Below, piece by piece: positions 54,940 to 64,000 of a stretch of DNA of 64,000 nt. The first letter of the stretch is position 1; each line of letters begins with the position of its first letter. The notes below the pieces were generated by a model. The model was given only the letters and a program-made list of their open reading frames with translations, searched no databases and was not told the DNA's origin. Position numbers and translations under genes: made by a program. Source of the DNA: Ashinkailepas kermadecensis (lineage: Eukaryota; Arthropoda; Thecostraca; Neolepadidae); contig JAOTOM010003864.1 in assembly GCA_034440615.1 (NCBI GenBank), positions 1-64,000 of the forward strand, written 5' to 3'.

Positions 54940-55325
54940 GGCCGCCGCCTCCAGACGCCGCCTCGGTGTGCAGTCGAGGCGGAGGCTGAGGCGGCAGCCC
55001 ACCACGCCGGGAGGTAGCCACCGCCTGCCGACGCCGCCTCGGTGTGTAGTCAAGGCGGAGGTTGAGGCGGCAGCCCACCACGCCGGGAGGTGGCCACCGC
55101 CTGCCGACGCCGCCTCGGTGTGCAGTCGAGGCGGAGGCTGAGGCGGCAGCCCACCACGCCGGGAGGTGGCCGCCGCCTGCCGACGCCGCCTCGGTGTGTA
55201 GTCGAGGCGGAGGTTTGGGCAGCAGCCCGCCACGCCGGGAGGTGGCCGCCGCCTGCCGACGCCGCCTCGGTGTGGAGTCGAGGCGGAGGTTGAGGCGGCA
55301 GCCCGCCACGCCGGGAGGTGGCCGA
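54940..55325. repeat. 76-bp GC-rich minisatellite, 5 copies
   Basis: CCTCGGTGTG words at 54961, 55037, 55113, 55189 and 55265 show an exact 76-base period. The unit includes GAGGCGGAGGTTGAGGCGGC and CACGCCGGGAGGTGGCC. Minus frames up to 228 codons are unit-derived. Unrepeated GC-rich sequence continues to 55595. Confidence 0.95.
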
Positions 55326-55596
55326 CGTCTGCGTGTCGGCACCGGCCGGCGGTCGTCTGGCGAGCGGTGGCCCAGATGTGCCGACCAACTCTGCCGCTGA
55401 CGAGGCGGGGCAGGTGACGCACCGGCTCGGAATTCCGGCCGTGGCTCTGGCCAGGTGCGCGGACCACTCGGCGCTGGGTGTGGCCGCGGCCCAGTCACGG
55501 CGACGCTGCGTGAGTGAAAGTGGTGCTGCACAGCCGGTGCCGACGCCGTGGCAATTAGCGGCGCCGCTCTGCCCCGCGGCGTTCACCGCTGACGCG

Positions 55597-57420
55597 TGAC
55601 GATAGCCACCTACTGATGGTGACCTTGCCGGCGGGTGCGTGGGGCAGACGGGTGACGATAGCCACCTACTGATGGTGACCTAGCCGGCGGGTGCGTGGGG
55701 CAGACGGGTGACGATAGACACCTACTGATGGTGACCTTGCCGGCGGGTGCGTGGGGCAGACGGGTGACATAAAAAAGGATAAAACAATGGTACTTGGGCG
55801 GGGGTGGGGCAGACGGGTGACGATAGACACCTACTGATAGTGACCTTGCCGGCGGGTGTGTAGGCAGACGGGTGACGATAGACACCTACTGATGGTGACC
55901 TTGCGGCGGGTGCGTAGGCCAGACGGGTGACGATAGCCACCTACTGATGGTGACCTTGCCGGCGGGTGCGTGGGGCAGACGGGTGACGATAGCCACCTAC
56001 TGATGGTGACCTTGCCGGCGGGTGCGTGGGGCAGACGGGTGACGATAGCCACCTACTGATGGTGACCTTGCCGGCGGGGTGTAGGCCAGACGGGTGACGA
56101 TAGACACCTACTGATGGTGACCTTGCCGGCGGGTGCGTAGGCCAGACGGGTGACGATAGCCACCTACTGATGGTGACCTTGCCGGCGGGTGCGTGGGGCA
56201 GACGGGTGACGATAGCCACCTACTGATAGTGACCTTGCCGGCGGGTGCGTAGGCCAGACGGGTGACGATAGCCACCTACTGATGGTGACCTAGCCGGCGG
56301 GTGCGTGGGGCAGACGGGTGACGATAGACACCTACTGATGGTGACCTTGCCGGCGGGTGCGTGGGGCAGACGGGTGACGATAAACACCTACTGATGGTGA
56401 CCTTGCGGGCGGGTGCGTGGGGCAGACGGGTGACGATAGACACCTACTGATGGTGACCTTGCGGGCGGGTGCGTGGGGCAGACGGGTGACGATAGACACC
56501 TACTGATAGTGACCTTGCCGGCGGGTGTGTAGGCCAGACGGGTGACGATAGACACCTACTGATGGTGACCTTGCCGGCGGGTGCGTAGGCCAGACGGGTG
56601 ACGATAGCCACCTACTGATGGTGACCTTGCCGGCGGGTGCGTGGGGCAGACGGGTGACGATAGCCACCTACTGATGGTGACCTTGCCGGCGGGTGCGTGG
56701 GGCAGACGGGTGACGATAGCCACCTCCTGATGGTGACCTTGCCGGCGGGTGTGTAGGCCAGACGGGTGACGATAGACACCTACTGATGGTGACCTTGCCG
56801 GCGGGTGCGTAGGCCAGACGGGTGACGATAGCCACCTACTGATGGTGACCTTGCCGGCGGGTGCGTGGGGCAGACGGGTGACGATAGCCACCTACTGATA
56901 GTGACCTTGCCGGCGGGTGCGTGGGCCAGACGGGTGACGATAGCCACCTACTGATGGTGACCTTGCCGGCGGGTGGCGGGTTGATGGTGACCTTGCCGGG
57001 CGGGTGCGTGGGGCAGACGGGTGACGATAGACACCTACTGATAGTGACCTTGCCGGCGGGTGTGTAGGCCAGACGGGTGACGATAGACACCTACTGATGG
57101 TGACCTTGCCGGCGGGTGCGTAGGCCAGACGGGTGACGATAGCCACCTACTGATGGTGACCTTGCCGGCGGGTGCGTGGGGCAGACGGGTGACGATAGCC
57201 ACCTACTGATGGTGACCTTGCCGGCGGGTGCGTGGGGAAAACGGGTGACGATAGACACCTACTGATAGTGACCTTGCCGGCGGGTGCGTGAGGCAAACGG
57301 GTGACGATAGACACCTACTGATAGTGACCTTGCCGGCGGGTGCGTGAGGCAGACGGGTGACGATAGCCACCTCCTAATAACCTGGCTGGCGGGTGCGTAA
57401 AGCAGACGGGTGACGATGGG
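55597..57420. repeat. 56-bp minisatellite, about 32 copies
   Basis: Unit ACGATAGCCACCTACTGATG + GTGACCTTGCCGGCGGGTGC + GTGGGGCAGACGGGTG. Variants (GACAC for GCCAC; GTAGGCC for GTGGGGC; ATAGTG for ATGGTG) recur in fixed orders. A foreign 30-base piece interrupts one copy at about 55770-55800, and a short deletion product lies at 56970-56995. Copies decay at the right edge (57370-57430). Confidence 0.97.
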
Positions 57421-57671
57421 TACCTCCTGATTGTAACTTTGCCGGCGGATGTCTACTGTGCAGGGCAGAAGCGTGCCGGAGAACATTTCGTGACAGCCAC
57501 CTTAGGCGTCGAGTGTCGAGAGTCGTCACGCATCGATGGATGCCTTCCTGGTGATACCTACCATGACAGTGCTTCCTGAAGCCTACAGAATCAGTCAATC
57601 GGTGCGATGGGTTCCAAAGGTTCGCCGCTCAGATGAACGTTGGTCCGCGCCGCTCGACTGGCCGGCGCGCT

Positions 57672-57824
57672 GAACCGTCCCCTGACGAGGCGCCACGAGC
57701 GTCGACACAACGAACCTGTTCCGCCACTGAACCGTCCCCTGACGAGGCGACACGAGCGTCGACACAACGAACCTGTTCCGCCACTGAACCGTCCCCTACC
57801 AGGCGACACGAGTGGCGACACGAC
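57672..57824. repeat. 57-bp minisatellite, left part
   Basis: GAACCGTCCC starts at 57672, 57729 and 57786 (period 57). The unit continues GACGAGGCGACACGAGCG, then ACACAACGAACCTGTTCCGC. The array resumes at 63543 beyond the inserted LINE. Confidence 0.95.
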
Positions 57825-57993
57825 ATAAAGTCATAAAGTCATAAAGTGTTAAGGCTTAATAAGAGCCACAGGGGCCCATCTGGGTTAAGCCTATCTAGAA
57901 AAGGTAATAGAAATATACATACTCTCACACAAATCAATCCCTTATCTCAAGTTCCTAGGAAGCTATATATCCCAGCCTATCTATAGCACCATT

Positions 57994-58491
57994 CACTTGC
58001 TATTGCATAACACACTCAACAATTACAAACTCCTCCCATCATACCCATTGTGCTACCATAGACAATCTCATCAGTATCACATCCCGAAGGAAGATGCTGA
58101 ATCCACTGCTAGGTACACCCTATATAAAGTTATAAAGCATTTAGACTTAATAAGAGACTCACTTGCTATTGCATAACACACTCAACAATTACAAACTCCT
58201 CCCATCATACCCATTGTGCTACCATAGACAATCTCATCAGTATCACATCCCGAAGGAAGGTGCTGAATCCACTGCTAGGTACACCCTATATAAAGTTATA
58301 AAGCATTTAGACTTAATAAGAGACTTACTTGTTATTGCATAACACACTCAACAATTACAAACTCCTCCCATCATACCCATTGTGCTACCATAGACAATCT
58401 CATCAGTATCACATCCCGAAGGAAGGTGCTGAATCCACTGCTAGGTACACCCTATATAAAGTTATAAAGCGTTTAGACTTAATAAGAGACC
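57994..58491. repeat. 166-bp tandem repeat, 3 copies, spanning two LINE 3' ends
   Basis: Units start at 57994, 58160 and 58326. Each contains part of one LINE 3' UTR (CACTTGCTATTGCATAACAC... GTGCTACCATAG), a linker (ATCCCGAAGGAAGxTGCTGAATCC) and the tail of a second LINE type (TATAAAGCATTTAGACTTAA). Copies are nearly identical. Confidence 0.93.
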
Positions 58492-58859
58492 CAAGGGCCC
58501 ATCCAATTAAGTCTGTAAATGGAAGATACTATAAGCCCGGTAAAAAAGACCCTTCCCAACCATCCCACATCCTGAAGAAACCAGTCCTCCAATATCCCAT
58601 ACACCTATCAATGCCTATTAGGGTGTCCCAATATGCTCATTTTTTTGAGTTGACAAAATACAATCGGGAGAATTTTGTATCCATATAAGGAGAGCTGAAA
58701 TCCCAAATTTTAGATTTTCATTTTCATTTTTGGCCGATTGCCGCCACTTTTACTGTACCGGTTGAAATCGTAGATGGAATTTCCGAGGAAAATGGTTTTG
58801 GTCATAACTTTTTACCGGGAGGTGCTATTGGCATGATTTTTTCACTGTTGAAATAGTTT

Positions 58860-59805
58860 AGACAACTGTACTCCACATGTGTGCATCTTGGGTGTTCCGA
58901 GTGTGCGCGTCTGTCGTGTGTAGCTTCCTCTCCCCCCGCGTCTTCCGCATGCCGACTGTCTGTCTGTGTGTCCGCCGGCCACCACAGACCCTGGCCCAGA
59001 GCCCAGACTGCCCGGCGGCGCCGCCAGCCACCCGTGACGTCGCCGCGGGCGTCAGTGACGTCATCGGTGCGGATAGTGGCGCGCCAGCGGCGTTCACGGT
59101 GGATGTCGGCTCGCCGCTGGCGCCAGAGCGTACTGAGCGAGATTCCGAGTACATCTGAGCCGGTGGACGGGTGGGCAGGGCTCCGCTGCTGGGGTCAGCT
59201 GGGCCTGGGCCAAGGTCGGTCAAGGGCAGGTACACTTCCCGGGGTACGTGTGTCGTGATCCATGTTGATGTCTTCTCATCTGCTTTTGCTTATCTCTGGT
59301 TGCTTCTGCTCTGCACTGGTCCAACTATTAATTCAACAAGTCCTGTGTTGTAACCAAATCTGGACTCCGACTAAATCGCATCAACTTTGTCACTAATCGT
59401 GTTCCGACTTCATATATTCGGCATAAACACCTCACAGTCGGCCCCCAGCTCCCCGGGAAACACAAACTGCCGCGGCGCCGGGTCTCCCCGCGGCGTCACA
59501 AACCACTAGTCACTGGCCGAAGATCCACCGTTGACGAAGCCTGAGTTGCCTGAGGGCAGCGCGCGGCGCGGACCCCGCTTACACACCACCGGCGGCACTG
59601 AGATCGCCTCCAGCGGCAGGAGAGCGTCCTCGTCAAGGGACTTCGCTGCCGATGATGACGCTGCTGACGACGATGACGACTCGTCAGCGCCCGGCGACTG
59701 ACTGATGGTCGAGAGCGGCCGCGGCGGCGGCGGCGCGACCGCCCTCAACACCTCCCTCAGCAGACTACCAGCGCAGCTAGACACCTCACTGACTGTGTTT
59801 TAAAT
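58860..59805. other. Transposon interior beyond the transposase; unassigned frames
   Basis: Minus frame 59784-59506 (92 codons, Ser/Ala-rich, with ESSSSSAASSSAAKS) and plus frame 58877-59158 (93 codons) are open but unrecognised. A CTAGCACAACTTGAGAC direct repeat sits at 59805-59844 just after the transposase stop. Confidence 0.3.
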
Positions 59806-59826
59806 CTAGCACAACTTGAGACACAA

Positions 59827-61405
59827 CTAGCACAACTTGAGACTCGACTTGGTGGTGTCTTTCACTCTCCCCCTGAACTCCTCCACCACCTGGAAGAGCG
59901 CCTGACGCTGCTCCTCAGACTCTACCCTACTGATGAACTCTGTGGCGAGGTGAATCCCTCGCTCTGCCAGGTCGTTGACAATGACGAGGTTGACAATGAC
60001 AATGAACTCCTGCAGCTTGGTGTAGTCAGAGGAAAGATGCCAGGTGGAGGCAGGGGTGAGCAGCCAGGGCTGGGTGCCTGACAGGTTGAGCAGGTCAAAC
60101 ACCAGCCAGGAGTCAGGTCCAATCAGGGAGGACATGTTCTCCCTGGCCATGGTGGCGCCGTGGGAGAGCATGGGGAAGGTCTGCTTGCCGGTCTTGATCT
60201 CCCTCCTCTCCTGACTGTGCAGCTCTCTGGCCATCTCCTCCCTGCTCCTGTCCTCCAGTCCAGTGTCTGTCAGTGCCAGGGTGATCAGCTGTGGGGTGGA
60301 GGTACCAGAGGTGGTGGTAGACAGAGCTCAGCACCTCGTAGGACAGCCGGGAGTTCACCTTCCTGTACTCCAGGATGCTGCTCATGAAATCCAGGTCCTG
60401 CCTGGCAGCGGAGATAGCCAATGGCGTGGTGAACCAATACTTGGTGTAGAAGAGCAAGATGAACTCTGTCATGGACTTCACCTGGCCTAGCTCCTCATCT
60501 GTCATCTTGAAGACCTTACTGAGCAACTTCAGTTTGAGGAAGTAGATACACTTGCTCATCCAGCGAGCATGATGGTCAGGACCGGGCAGCTTGAACATGA
60601 ACCCCTCCACCTCGCCTCCCAGGCTGACGACCACCAACTCCATAAACTCCTTGTAGTCGTCCCTGGGGAAGGTCTTCTTGTCCAACTGCTCCTTGGCCCA
60701 GATCAACACCTTCCCTGCAGCCTCCTGCAGTCCCGGTGGTGCAGAGGTGAAATCAGCCAGATCTAGGTCTCCGTAGTTGATCTCTAGATCCCTCCACTGG
60801 ACCCTCAGGCGGCGGAACAGGGCGACTCCAGGATCCTTGGTGCTGCCCATGAAATGCTTCACTGCAGACTTCAGGTGAAGCTCCGCCACGTGTCTGCGGC
60901 AGGCCAGCCACAGGATGGGAGAGTCCAGCCAGACCTCCAGGTACCTGCAGGCCCCGGAATGCTCACCGCTATTTGAAGCTGTAGTGTCAAACACCATGCC
61001 CACCACCTGCTCCTTCACCCCCCACTTGACCATGTACTCCTTCACTACCTCAAACTCGTCCACACCCTTGCCAGAGTTTGCCTCAGGGATGCCCAGCAAC
61101 TTCCTTGTCTGCTCTGCCTCCACACCAGATAGGTAGACGCAGACACGCTTTGACTCAACACGCCCCCTCATTGTGAGAGTCTTCCCATCCCAGTGAACCA
61201 CCACCTTCTCCGGACACTGGAAGCTGTCAAGGATGTCTTTAGCCTTCTCCACCCTGACCTCCTGTCCTCTTCTCCATGCCGTTGTCTTGCTGATGTTGGT
61301 GTCGTTGATATCAATTCTCAGGGCGTTGGCAACACTGGCTGCCACAACAGTGCGGTCTCTGACGGATATGTTGCGAGCGTCACATGTCAGAGATATCTTC
61401 CCCAT
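59827..61405 (-). pseudogene. Transposase catalytic part of the 4-kb element, frameshifted
   Basis: From an ATG at 61405 the frame carries VVHWDGKTLTMRG (first acidic motif, about 61195), VFDTTASNSGEHSGACRYLE (about 60980), PILWLACRRHVAELHLK and LYTKYWFTTPLA-like segments, then loses frame near 60300 and continues in another frame to 59827 (SLIGPDSWLVFDLL, IVNDLAERGIHLA, EEQRQALFQVVEEFR). That order matches uncharacterised invertebrate transposase-like proteins. The FDTTASNSG..CR.LE....P..W..C...H..EL core parallels GCDGAAVNTG..CR.FE....P..W..C...H..EL in the 4.4-kb element. It overlaps the upstream frame by TGATG. One certain frameshift makes this copy inactive as read. Confidence 0.8.
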
Positions 61406-62349
61406 CACACCAATCTTCTCTCTTTTTCCTTCTTCTCCTGCACTACAAAGTTCTTGTCATTTTCATTTTCATCAATTTCATCTTCTTCTTTGTCGTCATC
61501 TATTTTCTCCATGGCTTCTTCACTTTTCTTCACTTTGGCTTCTTTAGTCTTCTCTTCCTTCAGTCGCCGCTCATCCCTCTTCTTCTGCCGTGTGTCCCAT
61601 GACCCAGGGCATCCAATCTGCTCTCTGGTCATCTGGTTCCTCAGGTACTCTACCTCCTCCCTCCAATCCAGCATCCCAGAGTGCTGGATCATGTTCTCGG
61701 CCTCCAGCTTCCTGATGTCCAGTGGCAGGTCGAGGTCCAAGCACAGCTGCTCCTGTTTCTCAAGGAAGCTGCTCTTCACGGCTCTGTCCGGCCTCCTGCT
61801 CTTTCCCTCCAGACTTCTGCACCTCTTGTACAGCTCCACCACCTTTCCAGCCACGTGCTGGTCACTCTTGATCATTTTCAGCCTGTCATCAATCATCTTG
61901 TCATCCTCTCTTCCATAGTCTTTCCCCATGACTAGCTTGGGTCCAAAGTGATGCATCCAGACGGCCTTCACTTCATCTGTCACCATCTTACTTTCCTCTT
62001 TGAGGCTGTGATCAGTCTCCAACAGGGAGAGGAGGCGACCCAGTACAGCTCCAGACTTGGGCAACTTGGAGTTTGCCAAGGAGGTGGGCGCCTTCCCAAG
62101 GATGTAGTAGGAGTGTCGGCTGGAGGTGCTGCTGGGATCCTTCTGACGAGGTGTGGTGGCCGGAGTCGGAGTTTTCATCTTAAGAGGAGGTTTTGAGGTG
62201 CTGGGTGAGGTGGTGCGACGCCTGGCAGTCTCTGGAGATGCCACACCCTCAGTCAAGATCTCCAGTTGACTTCTGCCCTTACCCTTGGGCCTTCCTCTCT
62301 TCTTCCCCTTATCCCCATCCTCCTTACTACCCTCACCAGCAGGATCCAT
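61405..62349 (-). CDS. N-terminal part of the 4-kb element's transposase (or accessory ORF)
   Basis: The ATG at 62349 (MDPAGEGSKED) is preferred over an upstream one because a good acceptor, TTTTTCATTTCAG, lies just before it, which suggests a spliced 5' leader. The protein is basic with an AT-hook-like GKKRGRPKGKGR near the start, then a helical region (SYYILGKAPTSLANSKLPKS, LYKRCRSLEGKSRR) and a highly charged, coiled-coil-like end rich in Lys and Glu. Its stop overlaps the next start (TGATG). Either the two are one protein split by a one-base lesion or two overlapping genes. DNA binding is inferred from composition. Confidence 0.55.
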   Translation of the reverse strand: MDPAGEGSKEDGDKGKKRGRPKGKGRSQLEILTEGVASPETARRRTTSPSTSKPPLKMKTPTPATTPRQKDPSSTSSRHSYYILGKAPTSLANSKLPKSGAVLGRLLSLLETDHSLKEESKMVTDEVKAVWMHHFGPKLVMGKDYGREDDKMIDDRLKMIKSDQHVAGKVVELYKRCRSLEGKSRRPDRAVKSSFLEKQEQLCLDLDLPLDIRKLEAENMIQHSGMLDWREEVEYLRNQMTREQIGCPGSWDTRQKKRDERRLKEEKTKEAKVKKSEEAMEKIDDDKEEDEIDENENDKNFVVQEKKEKERRLV

Positions 62350-62774
62350 CACCTGAAATGAAAAAAGGATCAGCACCTGATAAAAAATCATGACAATAGC
62401 ACATACCAGTAAAAAGTTACGACCAAAACTTTATTTCTCCCAAATTCCACCTTCTCTAATTTCAACCGGTACAGTAAAAAAAAAGTGGCGGCAATCGGCC
62501 AAAAATTAAAATTAAAATCTGAAATTTTGGATTTCAGCTCTCCTTATATGGATACAAAATTCCCCCAATTGTATTTTGTCAACTCGAAAAAATGAGCATA
62601 TCGGGACACCCTGGTCCTATCTACCCTAGCTATCCAGCCCTACTCCCCTGATCTCTCTTAACACATGTGGATTGAATGCCTTATCAATAATTTTCCAACT
62701 GCATCCATGCCTGCTTAAAGGGGTCTGTGCCGTGCACACTTACTTAACATAAATCTCACCCCATCCATCACAAA

Positions 62775-63540
62775 TTAGAACTCAAAAACAAGATTTCCCT
62801 GTCTAAAAAATTTGTCCACCCTACTTTTAAATACATTCAATGAGGAACTCCCCACAACATCAGCAGGCAGCCCATTCCACTGATCAACAACCCTTTGACT
62901 GAAGACCTGTTGTCGCTTAACTGTCCTACACCTCAACTTGTCTAACCTGAATTGATGACCTCGATGTGATACTCTAAACTGAAGAACACCATTTAAATTG
63001 ACCTGATCTAGTCCTTTAACAATTTTGTACATTTCAATCATGTCTCCCTTTAATCTTCTATACTTGAGTGAGTACATATCTAATGCCACAAGCCTTTCTC
63101 CATATTCTAAGTTACCTATTCCACTGATGAGCCTAGTTGCTTTGCGCTGCACTCTTTCTAACTTGTCAATATCTTTTTCTAGGTAGGGACTCCAAGCTTG
63201 TACAGAATATTCCAAGTGGGGTCGCACGTATGCTAGGTATTTTCAGTATTTTCAGTATTTTCATGACTTCCTTGCTCTTATATATCACACTTCTATTAAT
63301 GAGTCCCAGCATTCTGAGTGCCCTGTTCCTAGCTGAGCTACATTGTTTTTCTGCTTCAAGGCCTTTTGAAACCAACACACTTAAACCCATTTCCTCTTCA
63401 ATAACATCCAGTTCCCTCCCTCCCATTGTGTATCTGAAAGTCTCACCTCCAGACCCCAGATGCATAACCTTACACTTGTCATAGTTGAAAGACATCTGCC
63501 ATTGATCAGCCCATTTTTTTAGGTCCTCCAAGTCCTCCAA
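62775..63540 (-). pseudogene. LINE reverse transcriptase, C-terminal fragment, second copy
   Basis: From 63540 the frame reads LEDLEDLKKWADQWQMSFNY, DKCKVMHLGSGGETFRYTM and so on, parallel to 1300-2030 of the first copy. A triplicated AAAATACTG at about 63235-63262 destroys the KKLYLAYVRP segment and shifts frame; the rest (MRPHLEYSVQAWSPYLEKDI) continues to a stop at 62775. The catalytic FADD part is missing by 5' truncation. Confidence 0.9.
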
Positions 63541-63542
63541 GT

Positions 63543-63665
63543 CACGACGAACCTGTTCCGCCACTGAACCGTCCCCTGACGAGGCGACACGAGCGGCGAC
63601 ACAACGAACCTGTTCCGCCACTGAACCGTCCACGGACGAGGCGACACGAGCGCCGACACAACGAC
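63543..63665. repeat. 57-bp minisatellite, middle part
   Basis: GAACCGTCC starts at 63566 and 63623, the same unit as at 57672-57824. Confidence 0.95.
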
Positions 63666-63834
63666 CTTTCCCCACAACCCCCCCCCAAGAAACACGCCCC
63701 CAAACAAACCCCCCCCCCCCCCCCCCCCCCCCCCAGAAAACCACAACACACACAAAAACCCCCCCCCCCCCCCCCCCCCCCCCACCACGCGAAAACACGC
63801 GCCCCAAAAAAAAACACCCCCCAACCCCGAAACA
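63666..63834. other. Poly-C dominated tract, probable sequencing or assembly artefact
   Basis: Runs of about 27 C (63706-63733 and 63757-63783) alternate with short A-rich words (ACACGCCCCCAAACAAA). It interrupts the 57-bp array without resembling it. Such patterns commonly come from low-quality consensus. Confidence 0.6.
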
Positions 63835-63935
63835 GGCGACACGAGCGCCGACACAACGAACCTGTTCCGCCACTGAACCGTCCCCTGACCAGGCGACACG
63901 AGCGGCGACACAACGGACCTGTTCCGCTTCAGCAC
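63835..63935. repeat. 57-bp minisatellite, right part
   Basis: Resumes with GGCGACACGAGCGCCGACAC and GAACCGTCC at 63875, then ends near 63930. The last 65 bases of the window show nothing recognisable. Confidence 0.9.
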
Positions 63936-64000
63936 TTTTTGCCTTCGTCGTTGAAGTACCAACTGTTCAACGACACCCGCATATCGGGCCGAGCATTCTA

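Larger units (their letters stand above)
58619..62613 (-). mobile_element. 4-kb DNA transposon with about 230-bp TIRs, inserted in the LINE
   Basis: The left end TAGGGTGTCCCAATATGCTC and the reverse complement of the right end CAGGGTGTCCCGATATGCTC match. Similarity runs about 230 bases inwards (shared TTTTGTATCCATATAAGGAG, TTGGCCGATTGCCGCCACTT and ACTGTACCGGTTGAAAT). Immediate flanks are TGCCTAT on the left and GTCCTAT on the right, an imperfect target duplication. The transposase genes are on the minus strand. The first TIR bases resemble those of the 4.4-kb element at 9421-13815. Confidence 0.85.
57825..63542 (-). mobile_element. Minus-strand CR1-like LINE, 5'-truncated, interrupted by a DNA transposon
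   Basis: The 3' end (ATAAAGTCAT tail) is at 57825 and the truncated 5' end at about 63542. CACGAC occurs immediately outside on both sides (57819-57824, 63543-63548), and its removal restores a 57-bp unit, so this looks like a genuine target duplication. The element body is 57825-58618 plus 62614-63542, separated by the 4-kb transposon. The 3' portion contains a second, more diverged LINE tail and a 166-bp triplication. Confidence 0.82.

Noticed and set aside
54845..55586. Minus-strand frames of 178-228 codons
   Set aside because: They run through the stop-free 76-bp minisatellite and have no domain.

Overview
The window reads as nuclear DNA of an arthropod, plausibly a crustacean. The evidence is a cuticle gene with an RR-type chitin-binding domain, a short signal-peptide first exon and a TATA/TCAGT-type promoter; GT-AG introns; an astacin-family gene; CR1/jockey-like LINEs; a mariner; tRNA-like SINEs; and an extreme density of CA/TA microsatellites and minisatellites. 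Lineage below Arthropoda is inference only. There is no prokaryotic organisation.

Two host genes can be modelled across introns. On the minus strand, three phase-compatible exons (27251-26988, 26492-26140, 9269-7610) give a 758-residue membrane-anchored astacin-like protein. It has a signal peptide, an astacin core whose zinc motif keeps the histidines but has Leu in place of the catalytic Glu, an EGF-like module, one transmembrane helix and an acidic Ser-rich tail. Its 16.9 kb second intron holds a complete DNA transposon, a mariner, several minisatellites and a 65-bp inverted repeat pair. On the plus strand a promoter at about 45779-45804, an 18-nt coding exon (45873-45890) and a large exon (51432-53714) encode a 766-residue secreted cuticle protein.

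Mobile elements, left to right: a frameshifted CR1-like LINE (1-2342); a 4.4-kb transposon with long TIRs and an exact 8-bp target duplication (9421-13815); a dead mariner (24236-25610); SINE-like and MITE-like repeats; and, at the right end, a three-layer nest in which a 57-bp minisatellite was hit by a minus-strand LINE (57825-63542) that was itself hit by a 4-kb transposon (58619-62613). The 4.4-kb and 4-kb transposons encode divergent transposases that share the same core motif and similar TIR tips, so they look like two families of one superfamily.

Much of the rest is tandem repeat: degenerate GGCCCC-rich arrays (2590-4035, 14460-15140), a 24-bp array (15888-16140), a 62-bp array inside inverted repeats (18822-19690), a 68-bp array (32580-33060), a 63/64-bp array (35157-35610), a 17-bp array of about 63 copies (36777-37853), a 76-bp array (54940-55325) and a 56-bp array of about 32 copies (55597-57420). 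Many long open frames in these arrays are by-products of stop-free repeat units. All gene models are read by eye from the sequence; no search, alignment program or transcript was available.
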